Source: Melieria omissa (taxonomy: Eukaryota; Arthropoda; Insecta; Diptera; Ulidiidae). Taken from it: a DNA stretch of 64,000 nucleotides. The stretch spans positions 19,825,488 through 19,889,487 of the forward strand of contig OZ020270.1 of assembly GCA_963971225.1 (NCBI GenBank), written 5' to 3'. The position numbers were made by a program, and so were the translations under genes. Positions 42,539-54,335 of this stretch are shown piece after piece. Numbering within the stretch: position 1 is the first letter of the stretch; the number at the start of each line of letters is the position of its first letter. Under the pieces are notes generated by a model that searched no databases, was not told where the DNA came from, and was given only the letters and a program-made list of their open reading frames with translations.

Positions 42539-45500
42539 AACGGGTCAGCCCAAAGGGGCGTGACCTGATCCCCACAATCTGCCGCCCCACCATCCTTGTC
42601 TCACAGCTGAAACGACAGCCCAGCAGCTTGACAATTGAAGGAAGGATAGATGGAAAGTTGTTCGTGTTGACACTGGATACTGGAGCGTCATATTCGATCA
42701 TAAAAAGGAAGCTGCTGAAGAACTGGGAACCGCTGCATGGCATACAGCTGCGGACTGCGACTGGCGAGCGCGCGCCGGTGAGAGGGAAAGTTACAAAAAC
42801 GATTGCTATCGGCGCCAGCAGCCTGGAACATGAGTTCATCGTCGCGGATATAATGGACGACGTGATTATCGGCGTGGATTTCATGATTAGGCACGGTTTT
42901 ACGCTGGACCTGAAGGAAAATGTGCTGAGATATGCCAACGTAGAATTCCCGCTGCACACCGGCTATGAGCGAAGCGTGGCGGTAAGGAAGGTTTTATCGT
43001 GTCAACACAGGAGGATACCAGCGAATTCTGAGGCGATTGTGTGGGCAAAGGTGGACGAGGACGATGGGACGAGTCGGCTGTGGGTAGTAGAAGCACCGAA
43101 ACAAGGACACGACAACATCATCATCGGACGTACATTAGTGGAACCTAAAAATGGCAGAATACCAGTCAGAATACTGAACTCCCTGAATGCACCCAGATAT
43201 GTCAGGAAAGATGAGGTAATCGGCGAGTGTAAGGAAGCTGTAGCAGTGGTCAATTGCGAGAGTAGCCCACCTGGAGGTAATAAGAAGAGCGGTTTTAACA
43301 TGGACGCCATACCGCAGGAGAACCAGTGGAGCAGCGAGTTGACGGCCAAGCAGAAACAGAAGGCGAGGTCACTCCTGCAGCACTATGGGTCAATTTTTGC
43401 GGCAGAAGCAGGCGGAAGAACAGCCATAGTGAAGCACAACATCGACACCGGAAGTGCAAAACCGATTCGCCAACCGCCAAGACGAGTTCCTCTGGCCAAG
43501 AGGGAGGAGGTCACCAATTTGATCGAGAACATGCGGAAAGACAAGGTCATAGAGCCTTCTTCGGGCCCCTGGTGCTCGCCGGTCGTGCTAGTCAAGAAAA
43601 AAGATGGCAGTACCCGGTTTTGTGTGGACTATCGGAAGCTCAATGATGTGACCAAGAAGGACAGTTATCCACTACCTCGGATCGATGACACCCTGGACAC
43701 ACTGTCAGGCACGCAGTGGTTCTCCACGCTCGACTTACGCAGCGGCTATTGGCAGGTAGAGCTTGCAGAAAAGGACAAGGAGAAAACGGCTTTCAGTGTT
43801 GGCGATGGTTTGTGGCAGTTCACCGTCATGCCGTTTGGACTCTGCAACGCACCAGCAACATTCGAGCGGCTAATGGAACGCGTGCTAAAGGGCTGCATTG
43901 GCGGACGTGTCTGGTGTACCTCGACGACATAATCGTAATGGGTAAAAGCTTCGACGACCACCTGGGAAAGCTGAAGGAGGTATTTGAGCGGATACAAAAA
44001 GCCGGGCTTAAACTCAACCCAAAGAAGTGCTCGCTGTTCCAAAAGGAGGTCAAGTATCTGGGTCATACGGTTTCCGCCCGCGGAGTACATACGGATGAAG
44101 GCAAAATCACGGCGGTGAAGGAGTGGCCCCGGCCACGCAATCTACACGAACTCCGCAGTTTCCTGGGCCTGTGCACATACTACCGCCGATTTGTTCCGGG
44201 ATTCGCGAACATAGCCAGCAGCCTGCACAAACTGACGAAAAAGGGCCAAGCTTTCGAGTGGAACGAGGAGCAGGAACAGGCTTTTGCACGTCTGAAGGAA
44301 AAACTGTGCAGTGCTCCAATTCTGGCCTTCCCCGTGCCTGGGGAGATGTTTGTGCTGGATACAGATGCAAGCGGGAGTAGTATTGGCGGTGTGCTATCAC
44401 AGATAATAGACGGCCAGGAACAAGTGATAGCGTACTACAGTAGGGTTTTATCGAAACCGGAACGCAATTACTGTGTGACCCGGAGAGAACTGCTGGCGGT
44501 ATTGGACTACGTGAAACACTTCCACAAATATCTGTATGGACAAAAGTTTCGCCTGCGCACAGATCATGCGGCATTGAGATGGCTCCTGAACTTTAAAGAT
44601 CCTGAAGGGCAATTGGCGCGGTGGATCGAGCGACTGCAGAGCTACGACTACACGATAGAGCATCGCAAGGGCAGTGGCCATGGAAATGCCGATGCCTTGT
44701 CCCGCCGTCCGTGCAAAGTCGAATGCAGGCAATGCTCGCGAGCCGAAAGCAAAGAACAGGTAGTGGACGTCCGGTTGGTCAGCGTCATGCCAGAGGAAGA
44801 GTGGTCTGCGGAGAGGCTACAAAAAGACCAGCGTGAGGATGCGGATCTTGCAAAAATCGTCGAAGGCAAGGAGCAAGGCGCACGTCCAGACTGGCAGGAG
44901 ATGGCTGGTGAAAGCCCGATCGCTAAGGCTTACTGGGCACAGTGGAAAAGTCTGCGGCTGAAGGAAGGCTGCCTGTACCGCGAATGGGAGAGCGCGGATG
45001 GTCGTACCAGCAACCCCCTAATGGTAGTGCCGAAAAGCAGAATCAACGAGGTCATCGAGGCATACCATAACGACTCCAGTGGAGGGCACCTAGGCATCAC
45101 CAAAACCGTCGCCAAAATAAAAAGACGATTCTACTGGGTAGGATGTCAGGAGTCTGTAGCCGAGTGGATTAAGAGCTGCGACCGATGTTCAGCCGCGAAA
45201 GGGCCGACAAGAAAATCTCGAGGCCGCATGCAGCAGTACAACATGGGAGCGCCCTTCGAGCGGATTGCTATGGACGTCGCCGGCCCATTCCCAACTAGCA
45301 CTCAAGGCAACAAATATGTGCTGGTCGTAATGGATTACTTCAGCAAATGGCCCGAAGTGTACCCTATTCCTAACCAGGAGGCCACCACGATCTCGGAAAA
45401 GCTGGTAAACAACTGGGTAGCCAGGTTCGGAGTTCCATTGGAGTTGCACTCAGATCAAGGCCGGAATTTCGAGTCTGCGGTATTCAAGGAAGTGTGTGAG

Positions 45501-45977
45501 CTGCTGGGGATAAAGAAAACGCGTACCACTCCTTTGCACCCACAGTCCGACGGCATGGTGGAACGCTTTAACCGGACACTGGAGGAATACCTGCGGAAAG
45601 TGGTAGGCAGGAATCAAAAGGATTGGGACACGCATATCCCCCTGTTCCTGATGGCGTATAGGTCAGCCCCGCACGACACGACATCACTCACTCCAGCCCG
45701 AGCAGTGTTCGGCACAGAGTTGCGGTTACCCGCTGACTTGAAGTTCGGGGTAGTCAGCACGACGGGAGGCGCTAAGACGGACTACGTGGCCAATAAGCGG
45801 GCAAAACTGGAGGAAATTCACCAATTTATAAGGGGCCGCACCAAACTGGTCAGCGATAAGGCGAAAGCCAGATACGATCTACGGGCCAACTCAGCAGGGT
45901 TCCAAGAAGGCGATTTGGTAATGCTCTACAACCCGCAGCGGAGGAAAGGTTTGTCTCCGAAACTTCAAGCGTCATGA
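42517..45977 (+). pseudogene. Gypsy pol (E2), frameshifted
   Basis: Protease (LTLDTGASYS) and the first half of reverse transcriptase are open to about 43890. A lost A in AAAA there shifts the frame just before YLDD, and the old frame ends at 43932. The remaining pol (KGLHWRTCLVYLDDII to the integrase) is open in the next frame until TGA at 45975-45977, where E1 has Trp. Catalytic residues of RT, RNase H and integrase are otherwise kept. Confidence 0.88.
42529..42535 (+). promoter_or_regulatory. Candidate -1 ribosomal frameshift site
   Basis: GTTAAAC is read as ..G TTA AAC in the gag frame and is followed at once by TAA. Pol is open in the -1 frame from 42517. GTTAAAC is a known slippery heptamer in arteriviruses. 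The same site is at 38966-38972 on the minus strand in E1. Confidence 0.5.
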
Positions 45978-46489
45978 GAAGGACCGTACGAAGTCGTAGT
46001 CCATTTGGAGCGTCTGGCGCCTCATCACAGCGGAGCCTCGGCACTTGTTCGGGACGAACAAGTCTAAGTGGTGGGCAGTGTAACGATAAGACAGTCTGTC
46101 GCTGTGCAAAGCAACCCTGCCGCTTCGCGCCGTGCCATAATTGAATGTGGCAACGACGGCCGCGATAATAACTTTTAGTCCAATCTGGCAACAATGGTCG
46201 TGATCATCAGGGAAGCATTTAGTCCACTCCGGAATGTGCGGGAACGATCTGCGCGATGGCCGGAGGCGGGCAACGAGTCAGTCTGGCTTTGACAAGTGAA
46301 GTTGCCACACGGAATAATTAAGCAAATACTTAAGTGTACGAACAGTAAAGTGTAAACTGTGAATAATAAAGTGACTGCTGGTGTATTTTATTGTCTGCGT
46401 TTAAGAAACTGACTGAGTTTTATTTTCAAATCACACAATCCAGAGATACGTGACAGCCCACTAGACTTAGTATTCGTAACAATATTCTT

Positions 46490-47310
46490 TCCTAAGAGAT
46501 AAGTTAAATTTCAATTTGCCACATATCAGCACCTTATCTCTTACTTTTGTCCTTAGGACATTCTGCCATCATCTTTGCCAATTCAACCATTTTTGCTGCT
46601 CTGCCAGACATTTTGCATGTATTTTTCACAACAGTTGTTAAAATATATCACTTTTTAATCAATCACCACTTCTAACACACTTTCACAGCGACCTGTGCGC
46701 ATCGACCTAACTCAACGTAATGACTCTCTTTTGAAAAATTTTCAATATTCATTGTTTTGAAATAACAACCTAAGTCTACTTAGATCGTAGTTTTTTCAAA
46801 TTCAAATTTGGATTAAGCACTTAAGTTGAAATAGTATTTTCAAAAAGTAAATTTTTTGTTTGGAAAAAGAGCTTAACTGAATTTATGATTTTCAAAAATT
46901 AATATTGTAATTTGGAATAACAGCTTAACTCAAGATAGGAAAATTAAATGTTTTCTTCATTTTGCGAAATAACGACTTAAGTTGATTTAGGTAATAATAA
47001 AAAAATAACGTTTCTAATCCTAAATTAAGATAGGCGGTTATTCCAAACTAAAAATATAGAATCAGAAAACGCTTAACTTGAGTTAGGAAATTAAAGTCGA
47101 AAAATTATGAATTAGGCTGTTATTCCAAAACAGTCATTAAAAACAATAAACTTAAGCTATTTGGTTTTTAATGGATAACTTCTGTCCTAAGAAAGATACA
47201 AACATGAAAAATTGACAGCAAATAGATTTAAACACGCTGAACACGATGGCATCAAAAACTGAATTTTGTCCTAACTCGAGTTAGGCCATTATGGTTTGTG
47301 GCCACTGATT
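46490..47310. repeat. Palindrome-rich non-coding segment, remnant MITE
   Basis: Repeats of GAATAAC.(G/A)CTTAA and CTTAAGTTGA in both orientations fill 46750-47290. The right border GTTTGTGGCCACTG at about 47310 resembles the terminal repeat of the MITE at 49760-50006 (GACCACAG end). No matching left end is visible; it may have been lost at the Gypsy insertion. Confidence 0.45.
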
Positions 47311-47959
47311 TATTAATTCAGGTGATAAATCACATCAATTTTTATTTATTTATTTTTTTTAATACTACATATATGCACCAAGTGTTATAAACGTACCGAC
47401 CCATACGCGCGTTAAAAAGTTTTCAGTTCATATATATTTGTTTTCTTACTAAGAGACGTGAATAAAAGAATAAATAAATAGATAAAATAAATATCTAACC
47501 ATTCCGCAGCTTTCCGCAGACAATTTGGGTACCATTTTTTTTATGAAGGTTCCCACTTATCTTCCTTAAAGATTTTCGATGATCCATGATGAACCATAAA
47601 AGTTATACACCACGAAAGTAAGACATTTTCCTAAAAAATCGTCGTTTTTGCCCAAACTTTGAGAACTTATATCTTTACAAGAAAATGTGCCATGTGAAAG
47701 AATTATACGTCAAATTAATTGTAGGAATATGCTTATTATGTGTGCTAAAAATTATTTGATTATATTTATAAACAACGATTTTATTGAGATTTTTGCACAC
47801 CCATCAAAAAAGTTACGTCGACAAAATGAAATTGAGTATAAAAACACCCAACTTTGAATGGCTATATGCAAAAAGCGTTTTCTGACTGCTACATGCATGT
47901 AGATTACAAAAAATCCCCAAAAGAAGTTAGGTCCATAACTTTAAGATTAGCCGTAATGC

Positions 47960-47989
47960 GCGGGTTTTCGGCATGTTTACCCCATTGTG
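47960..47989 (+). mobile_element. Solitary Transib right end
   Basis: TTTCGGCATGTTTACCCCAT-TGTG, followed by CGCTG, matches the right end at 30501 (CGGCATGAATTACCCCAGTG). I could not find a left end or transposase sequence upstream. 47311-47959 is otherwise unassigned. Confidence 0.5.
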
Positions 47990-48015
47990 CGCTGTAGACA
48001 ATTGCGATATGCACT

Positions 48016-48499
48016 CATGATGCAATTATAAAGGTGAGATCTTCCTTGACAGCTCGTTTTTGACACTGTCTTATAGAACGAGAACCAATGTTGTCTGATA
48101 CGCATTCAAAAGAAAGGGAAAAACCACTAAGTAAATTAAAAGTTTCAAATACAAATTAATAAATAGTGATTGCAGCAAAAGGTTAAAGTGACAGAATTTA
48201 GCGCGATTTTGAAGTGCGCTGTGGCACAATGAGCAGCTAGAGCTTGGAATTTTTTAAAATTTGCACAACGCTTTGAAAAGTCTGATGTTTATTGACAATT
48301 GAAATGACAGTGATACCAAATTTCAAAGTCAATAAAACGATTAAAGGAAAGCACAATTGTTATTAGTAACGCCTATAGAAATATATGCTGAAATTGTTCC
48401 CCCTTTTTTTTTAAAGAAAAAATACAACATTCTTTTCATCGACGTTTCTAAAAGATAGTTTTCTGTCAATGTAGAACTCACCTTTATAATTTCATCATG
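48016..48499. mobile_element. P-superfamily MITE (484 bp)
   Basis: Terminal inverted repeats of 23 bp begin CATGATGMAATTATAAAGG, with one mismatch. CATGATGAAAT is the known start of Drosophila P-element ends. The flanks ATATGCACT (48007-48015, 48500-48508) form a duplication of 8-9 bp; P elements make 8 bp. No coding capacity. Confidence 0.75.
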
Positions 48500-48703
48500 A
48501 TATGCACTGATGTAGACGTAGTTTAATATCCACAAAACTAAATGTTGGCAACACAACATATTCATATGCATACTGAAAATGCAACCATGCAAATGTAAAT
48601 AAAAGACACCCTGATGACGCTTCAAATTTAAACAGTTATTTTTCTGCGTAAAAACTGTGTTCGGACGTGCTTTTAGCAGCTGCTTTTAATTCTTTGAAGA
48701 AAA

Positions 48704-50690
48704 ATGGCGCCGGTAAAAAGCGAAGTTTGGAAATATTTCATAAAAATCAACGACAAGTGCGTAAAATGTGAACTGTGCGGCAAAAGTTTGAAATTTTCAA
48801 ACACCACAAATATGTCGCAGCATTTAAAATTAAAGCATGAAAACAGAAGCATCCAAATTGATGGTAAGCTATAAAAATATTCGCCAGTACTATATTTGAC
48901 AAATTTTCATACATATATATAAATATTTACGTTAGACGCCGAGTGCAAAGAGTAAGGACAACAATTTCTTAAGCCTTAGTGATGAAAGCAGAGAAACTGT
49001 CATTGAAAAGCCAAGTTGCAGCAGCAAAAAACAAATGAGAATAGTTTGTGTGAGCAGCCTAACCTTAACAGCAAAAATCCACAACCGCTTATTTCTAAAG
49101 CTTTTCAAAACATCGAAAACTTTTCGTTCAACGGTTCAAAGAGCCAAAAGCTGACGAATGGCATCGTGGAAATGGTTATCATAGATAATCTGCCTTTTGA
49201 CTTCGTTGAAGGTATTTTAAAATACATAATGAAATAAATTGACAATTAATGACCCCTTTTGCTTACATTTGTTAAAGGTATAGGCTTTTTGAGTTTCATC
49301 AAGCAACATTTCCCTTTATATAAGGTCCCAACCAGAAACACAATTAAAACGCAAATTGAAAAAATGTATGATGTAGAAAAGGAAAAATGTCTAGTGATGC
49401 TTAAAAGCCTTACATATTTGAGCGTGACGACAGATATCTGGACGGTTGTGGAAATTAATAGTATGCTTGGTGTCACCATCCATGGTTTAAATGGTACTAA
49501 GCAGTTTAATGGAACTATTGGCGTTTATAAATTAACAGAAGCGCATACAGCATCACACATTTCAGAGGTTCTCCTTGCTGCTCTGAAAGACCTTTCTATT
49601 GATAAAAATCAGGTAATGGCTGTAGTGACCGACAATGCGGCAAACATTGTAAAAGCAGTGCATGATACATATGGCAGAAAACGTCATATTCCTTGTTTTG
49701 CATACACCCTTAATTTGGTCTGTGAAAACTCCCTGAACATTCCTGAAACAGAAACAATTCTGTGGTCAAAAGCAATAACCGCTTAAGTCGACTTAAGAAG
49801 AAATTGAGTTATGGATGCCACCACGTTCCCTTGACTGTGCTCTACGTTTGTGTGAAATCGGGGAGGTTGTAACTTTAAAATAAAAAAAGTTATTAATAAA
49901 AACCTATTCGCATTCCCATAACGAACACACTACACGCTAAAACTTTAAAACGAGATTGCTCGAAACAGCAATTTTCGACTTAGGCGGTTATTGCTTTTGA
50001 CCACAGAATTGTTGCTAAATGTAGACAAATCGTTAAGTGGCTAAAAAGAAGTGTTAAAGCTAATGATGATTTTCGAAAAATGCAAATTTCTGCTGGTAGT
50101 GAAGGCAAAATGCTCAAACCAATACTAGACGTAAAAACAAGATGGAATTCTACGTACTACATACTCGAACGGTTTGTCAAACTAGGTTCATATATCAGCC
50201 AAATGTTGCTTAATTATTCTGACGCACCGATAATGATAACATCAAAAGAAAAAGATGATATAACGGAAATTCTAAGTATATTGCGACCTTTGGAAGCAAT
50301 GACTGTACAACTAAGTGGCGAACATCGCGCAACGTTAAGCCAGGTTATTCCATTAATGCATTGTGGTCGCGAACAAATAGTTAGAGTACCAGTTAAACAG
50401 CCAGGAAGGATGACGATTGTGCTCACCCACACGATGAGATGAGTTTTTATTTAAATTGTCAAGTCTTAGAATTAAACCGAAACATTATTGATGCTTGGGA
50501 CGAAATGAAAACAGTATACCCAAAACTTTACGCGCTTTCAAAAAAATATTGCCATTTAGTCGGTTCTTCAGTTCCAGCAGAGCGCCTCTTTTCAAAAGCT
50601 GGTGCAACGGCTACCGAAAAACGCAACCGTTTAACAACAAAACGACTGTCAAAATTATTGTTTCTGCAAACTTGGTTGAACAATAAATAA
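48704..50690 (+). pseudogene. hAT transposase with BED zinc finger
   Basis: Exon-like segment 48704-48863 encodes MAPVKSEVWKYF and a BED finger (CELCGKSL...HLKLKH), ending at a good donor GATG|GTAAGC. An acceptor TTACGTTAG is near 48935. Coding continues with SKAFQNIENFSF, GFLSFIKQHFPLYKVPTR and LTTDIW-type TTDIWTVV (first catalytic Asp region), then VVTDNAANIVKAV and HIPCFAYTLNLV. After the MITE it resumes (VKTRWNSTYYIL) and ends with the hAT dimerisation block SSVPAERLFSKAG...KRNRLTTKRLSKLLFL, stop near 50690. Several frame breaks make it inactive. It is closest to ZBED-like insect hATs. Confidence 0.75.
49760..50006. mobile_element. MITE (247 bp) inside the hAT transposase
   Basis: 32-bp terminal repeats start CTGTGGTCAAAAGCAATAAC, with one mismatch; AATT flanks both sides (49756-49759, 50007-50010). 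A 16-bp palindrome CTTAAGTCGACTTAAG lies at the inner edge of the left repeat. Removing the insert restores an uninterrupted reading frame around it. Confidence 0.8.
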
Positions 50691-51074
50691 TTTTTATTAA
50701 CTCCAACAACTCTTGTTTTATTTTATTTAAGCTCAATTCCACATTTTTCAAAAATAAGCATTGCGCAATTTAACAAAATGATTTGAATATATTTGAATAA
50801 ATAGATTAATAATCGATTATTTTACATTAATTGCAATTATTTTTTTTTGTGTTGCGATTAATCATATGATTAATTAATCGATTAAATTTTTGTTTCTGCC
50901 ATCCCTAGCAACCACTAAGCAAATAAACACATAGAGGTGTCAACTGGCACAAATATGTGTACCAACGCAGTGTCCCATACGCACTTCGGCTATTCGAACA
51001 TATTCCTGATGACTTCGGCAAACTTCTCAATTCGAAGTCAGCTTTCATAATTCGCTTTATGTTGATGTGGTCAG

Positions 51075-51840
51075 CAACGATTAAGCGATGTGAAACTGGG
51101 AGAGTAAGCCGATTTTTGTGCGTTTTTTGTAATTCACGTACACAGTCCGTGTGTGTTGGCAGTGATCAGCTCTTCACTGTGTCTGCTCTTTTCCCGATAT
51201 TAGGGATTAGGGATTCCTTACAATTATTTGCTTTTTAAATTATGTTCTCATTAATTTTCTGAATTAAATGCCAACACATGAACTTTTTTGGTTTAATTAT
51301 GTAAATATTAATGAAAAATATACCTAAGAAAACAAAGCTAAATGCATTGAATATGACGGGGTCAATTGTCGTCCTTTGTATTTCGCATTTCTTCATTTAG
51401 CGAATCTCTAACGATCAGGTATGCTTTTTTTCCTAAATGCTGTAGTTTGACCGCAGGGTTGTTTTTTTGAATGCAGCTTATAAAATCTTAATTTAATTGA
51501 ATTAAAGTCATACCCAAAGATTATTTTGACGCTTTTGGGCAATAATATATTTTTCTAGTCAATTTTATACAAACGTATTACAAAATGGCACCAAAAATAT
51601 ACAAATAAAAAGACAAATTTCTTTGGTCACAAAAAATGACTCACACCAGCTACACTGGCAATTTGAAATCAACTAGAACAACAACCCCGTTTTAGAAATT
51701 TATATGGAGGAAAAAGTACCTTCCTGATCAAGCTTGGGCCCTACTAGTAGGCCCCAAGGTTGCAATTTTGCAATAATATTAGTGTAATTCTGTGCATGTG
51801 TTTCTACCGGCTCTCCCAGTTTCACATCGCTTAATCGTTG
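51075..51840. mobile_element. hAT-like non-autonomous element, copy 1
   Basis: About 29-bp inverted ends around TTAAGCGATGTGAAACTGGG and CTCTCCCAGTTTCACATCGC, with the symmetry continuing weakly outwards (GTTGATGTG...CACATCAAC). The interior matches the second copy (56486-57173) closely. No direct duplication is visible here. Confidence 0.7.
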
Positions 51841-51916
51841 GTGGTCAGTCGCACATCAACTGTGCGCTGTGATGATGTTACTGCTGCTGTTATGCGCCTT
51901 GCTTTCAGCGCAGAAG

Positions 51917-53642
51917 GTCCCATACGCACTTCGGCTAGCCGAAAATATTCGCAAAATTGTGTGCGTTGCCTTCACACGCAATGAAATAATCAACCACCAA
52001 AAAAGCCAACAAAAGCAACAACACAATTTCACTGGTTCGCGCTTATTTTTGTGTGTATACCTTTTTTTCGTTGACGATCGCTTTCGCTTCAACAAATTTG
52101 CTGATGATGAAACTTCGACTGATGGACATATTTCTTGGTCGATTATTTGCAGGTTATATGAATTGGATAAAAACAATTCAACCCGCCTTTGTCCCAAATT
52201 GACAACAAAGCATATTCATCCTAATTCATTTGAAAAAATGAAGGTTAAATACGCAACTCATATTTAGCAATACTGTATCCGCAGCCATAAAATCTTTGGT
52301 TGAAAATGGCTGCTATAATGATTGCAAAGAAAAAGCTTCGTCCACAGCTATATTTATTGAAAAAACAAACAGACTTTTTGATTGTTTGAATAGCCATGTT
52401 CTTTTTGATAAAAATCCTTTCCGATCAGCTCTTCGTGAGAATAACAATATCCAAAATTATTTGAAGGAAATGAAAAACTATGTCAAAAGTTGTCAGTATT
52501 CTAAAACTGTATACTGTTGAAATGGTATAGTTTTATCAATTACGTTTTGTCTCTTTCACAAGATATCTGGGCGGAAAAATCCAATTTTCTTTTATTATCA
52601 AGACTTAATCAAGACCCGCTTGAAAATCTTTTTTATTTGGTAAGAAAAAGCGGAGTTACAAACAATAATCCTTCACTTTTTGAGTTTGACCATATTCTTG
52701 CGATAATGATCTCAATGAAAATAATAGCATTCAAGGCAGGAACCTTCAATTGTGAACCAACTGACGAAGGTTCATTTATAATAATTTACAATAATACCAG
52801 TTTGTTTGAACATATGAGTGATGGTTCCCTTCGTTATTCCTCTGGTTTCATATTGATACAAACTATTGAAAAATTTGACTGTCATAACTGCAAAAAGTTA
52901 ATAAAAGATGAGCTTTGTGATTTACAAAGAAACGAAATGGTTATATTTTTCATAAATGTCAACTATTTTAACAGTAGTTTAAAACTAAAAGCTCCAATCG
53001 ACTAATTTTTTTTGTTTCAAAAATCGTTTACAACACATTTCATACGTTTTTTAAGGAAAACCCTCATTCCTCCAATATAAAAAAGCGTTTGTACAATCTG
53101 TGTGTTGCAAACGTAACAAAGTAGATGAATACAAAATGGGATTTTCAGAACCGTCTACTTGTTGGGAACACGAGCAATTTATATTAGATTACTTTTTAAT
53201 AATTTTGTTAAGAAAAAATTGCACTTGGTTAAGAGAGCAAATTGCAAGTAAAACGAAAAATAAGAATAAAATAAAAATACTAAAGAACACATAAAATTAC
53301 TAAATAATATAAATTTTAAGGAAATGATAATAATAAATAGTAATATGTTGCTGTTAATATATGAATTTGAAAAATTTATCGGTATGAATTTTATTAGGCC
53401 AGAAGGCAACGTAGCCTACATGAATGCCAACATTGCACAGCAGAAATTCATGGTTTTAGTTTTTTTTCAATAGGAACGCACACTCTACTGTACGCCTTTG
53501 TAAATTTACATGGTTCATTATTCATAGCAGAACCGAAAGCCATGGAAATTCAATTTGCTTTTTATCTTGTGCAGTTGCTCGTATTGTTTTCATTCACCTC
53601 AGCGCATACACAAAACTTCGTATAGCCGAAGTACGTTTGGGA
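51917..53642 (+). mobile_element. P-superfamily element remnant
   Basis: Left end GGTCCCATACGCACTTCGG; right end, complemented, GGTCCCAAACGTACTTCGG, so about 22-bp inverted repeats. In between, coding pieces in changing frames resemble THAP9/P transposase C-termini. A third copy of the end motif is at 50969. No target duplication is seen. Confidence 0.55.
52076..53300 (+). pseudogene. P/THAP9-like transposase, C-terminal pieces
   Basis: Segments are LTTKHIHPNSFEKMKVKYA (to 52267), SLVENGCYNDC and FDCLNSHVLFDKNPFRSALR (52290-52520), then NYVLSLSQDIWAEKSNFLL and SRLNQDPLENLFYLVRKSG (52540-53005), and a last piece near 53100-53294. The NQDPLENLF motif is characteristic of P-superfamily transposases and holds the last catalytic acidic residue. 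Stops and frame changes separate the pieces. Confidence 0.65.
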
Positions 53643-53689
53643 CCTACTGTGCTAGATTTGCGTGACCGAAAAATTTTGTACTGCGTGGT

Positions 53690-54019
53690 ACCTCTATGTG
53701 TTTATTTGCTTAGTGGTGCAACACTGCTCTTTCCAACATATGTTACAGCAGACATTTCAAGCGGATGGGGAAAGGGAGTGGGAGGGGACCTACAGTTTAA
53801 CGCCGAATCCGAACGGCGATTGGCAGTTTTTTTCTTTCACACTTGGAGGTTTTGCCATTGCCTGCCAAGAGCGCACTTGTGCGATTCTTGTAATTCTCAT
53901 TCCCTTCATGTGGATAGCGATAGAAGTAAATGAGTGTTTTTTCCAGCCCAAGCCAGGAATCGAACCTGGGGCGCTCGGTATGAGAAGCCAGCGCGCTACC
54001 CGCTGAGCTATCGAGGCTG
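53690..54019 (-). mobile_element. SINE with tRNA-Met-like head
   Basis: On the minus strand the element starts at about 54018 with GCCTCGATAGCTCAGCGGGT (A box) and GGTTCGATTCC (B box), resembling initiator/elongator tRNA-Met with CAT in the anticodon loop. It then has the shared core. The acceptor arms do not pair, so this is a SINE head, not a tRNA gene. The left border is approximate. Confidence 0.75.
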
Positions 54020-54335
54020 ACTTTTTTTGTGCGTTCTCGATGTGTAGAATTTTCCAGTCTTGCACGGTTGCATTTTTACGAATTCTTCCCCCGTGCAAGA
54101 CATCGAGAATACCCCCTAATTACAAATTATAAATATTTTTACGTAGCGAGCTCGAAGTAAAATTATTTGTTTATATTTTCAAATGGTTGATTACAATTTT
54201 GAGAATATGGGAAAACCACGACAAAAAATGAACTGATGGGCACATTGACTTCAAAATTCGTGAAAACACTTGAAATAAAAAAAATTAGATTCGTGTTTTT
54301 CCTGATCGATCGAACGTCCGCAGCACACAACTCCA

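Larger units (their letters stand above)
40588..46481 (+). mobile_element. Ty3/Gypsy element, right copy (E2), plus strand
   Basis: LTRs 40588-40969 (382 bp) and 46079-46481 (403 bp) flank the element, with ATAT on both sides (40584-40587, 46482-46485). It belongs to the same family as E1 and is placed head to head with it. The 5' LTR keeps TATAAAAG (40736-40743). The 3' LTR lacks that segment but has about 45 bp that the 5' LTR lacks, so the two LTRs differ by reciprocal indels. Pol carries a one-base deletion near 43890 and a premature TGA at 45975-45977, and about 65 bp are missing after it. Confidence 0.93.
48704..50908 (+). mobile_element. hAT transposon with decayed transposase
   Basis: The right end reads TTTCTGCCATCCCTAG (complement CTAGGGATGGCAGAAA), a typical hAT terminus, next to a subterminal TAATCATATGATTAATTAAT. 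The left end could not be located. A MITE (49760-50006) interrupts the coding region. The subterminal motif TCATATGATTAATT is shared with the non-autonomous element 57931-58698. Confidence 0.7.

Noticed and set aside
53943..54018. A tRNA-Met gene on the minus strand
   Set aside because: A and B boxes are present, but the acceptor arm does not pair, and it is fused to a SINE core.
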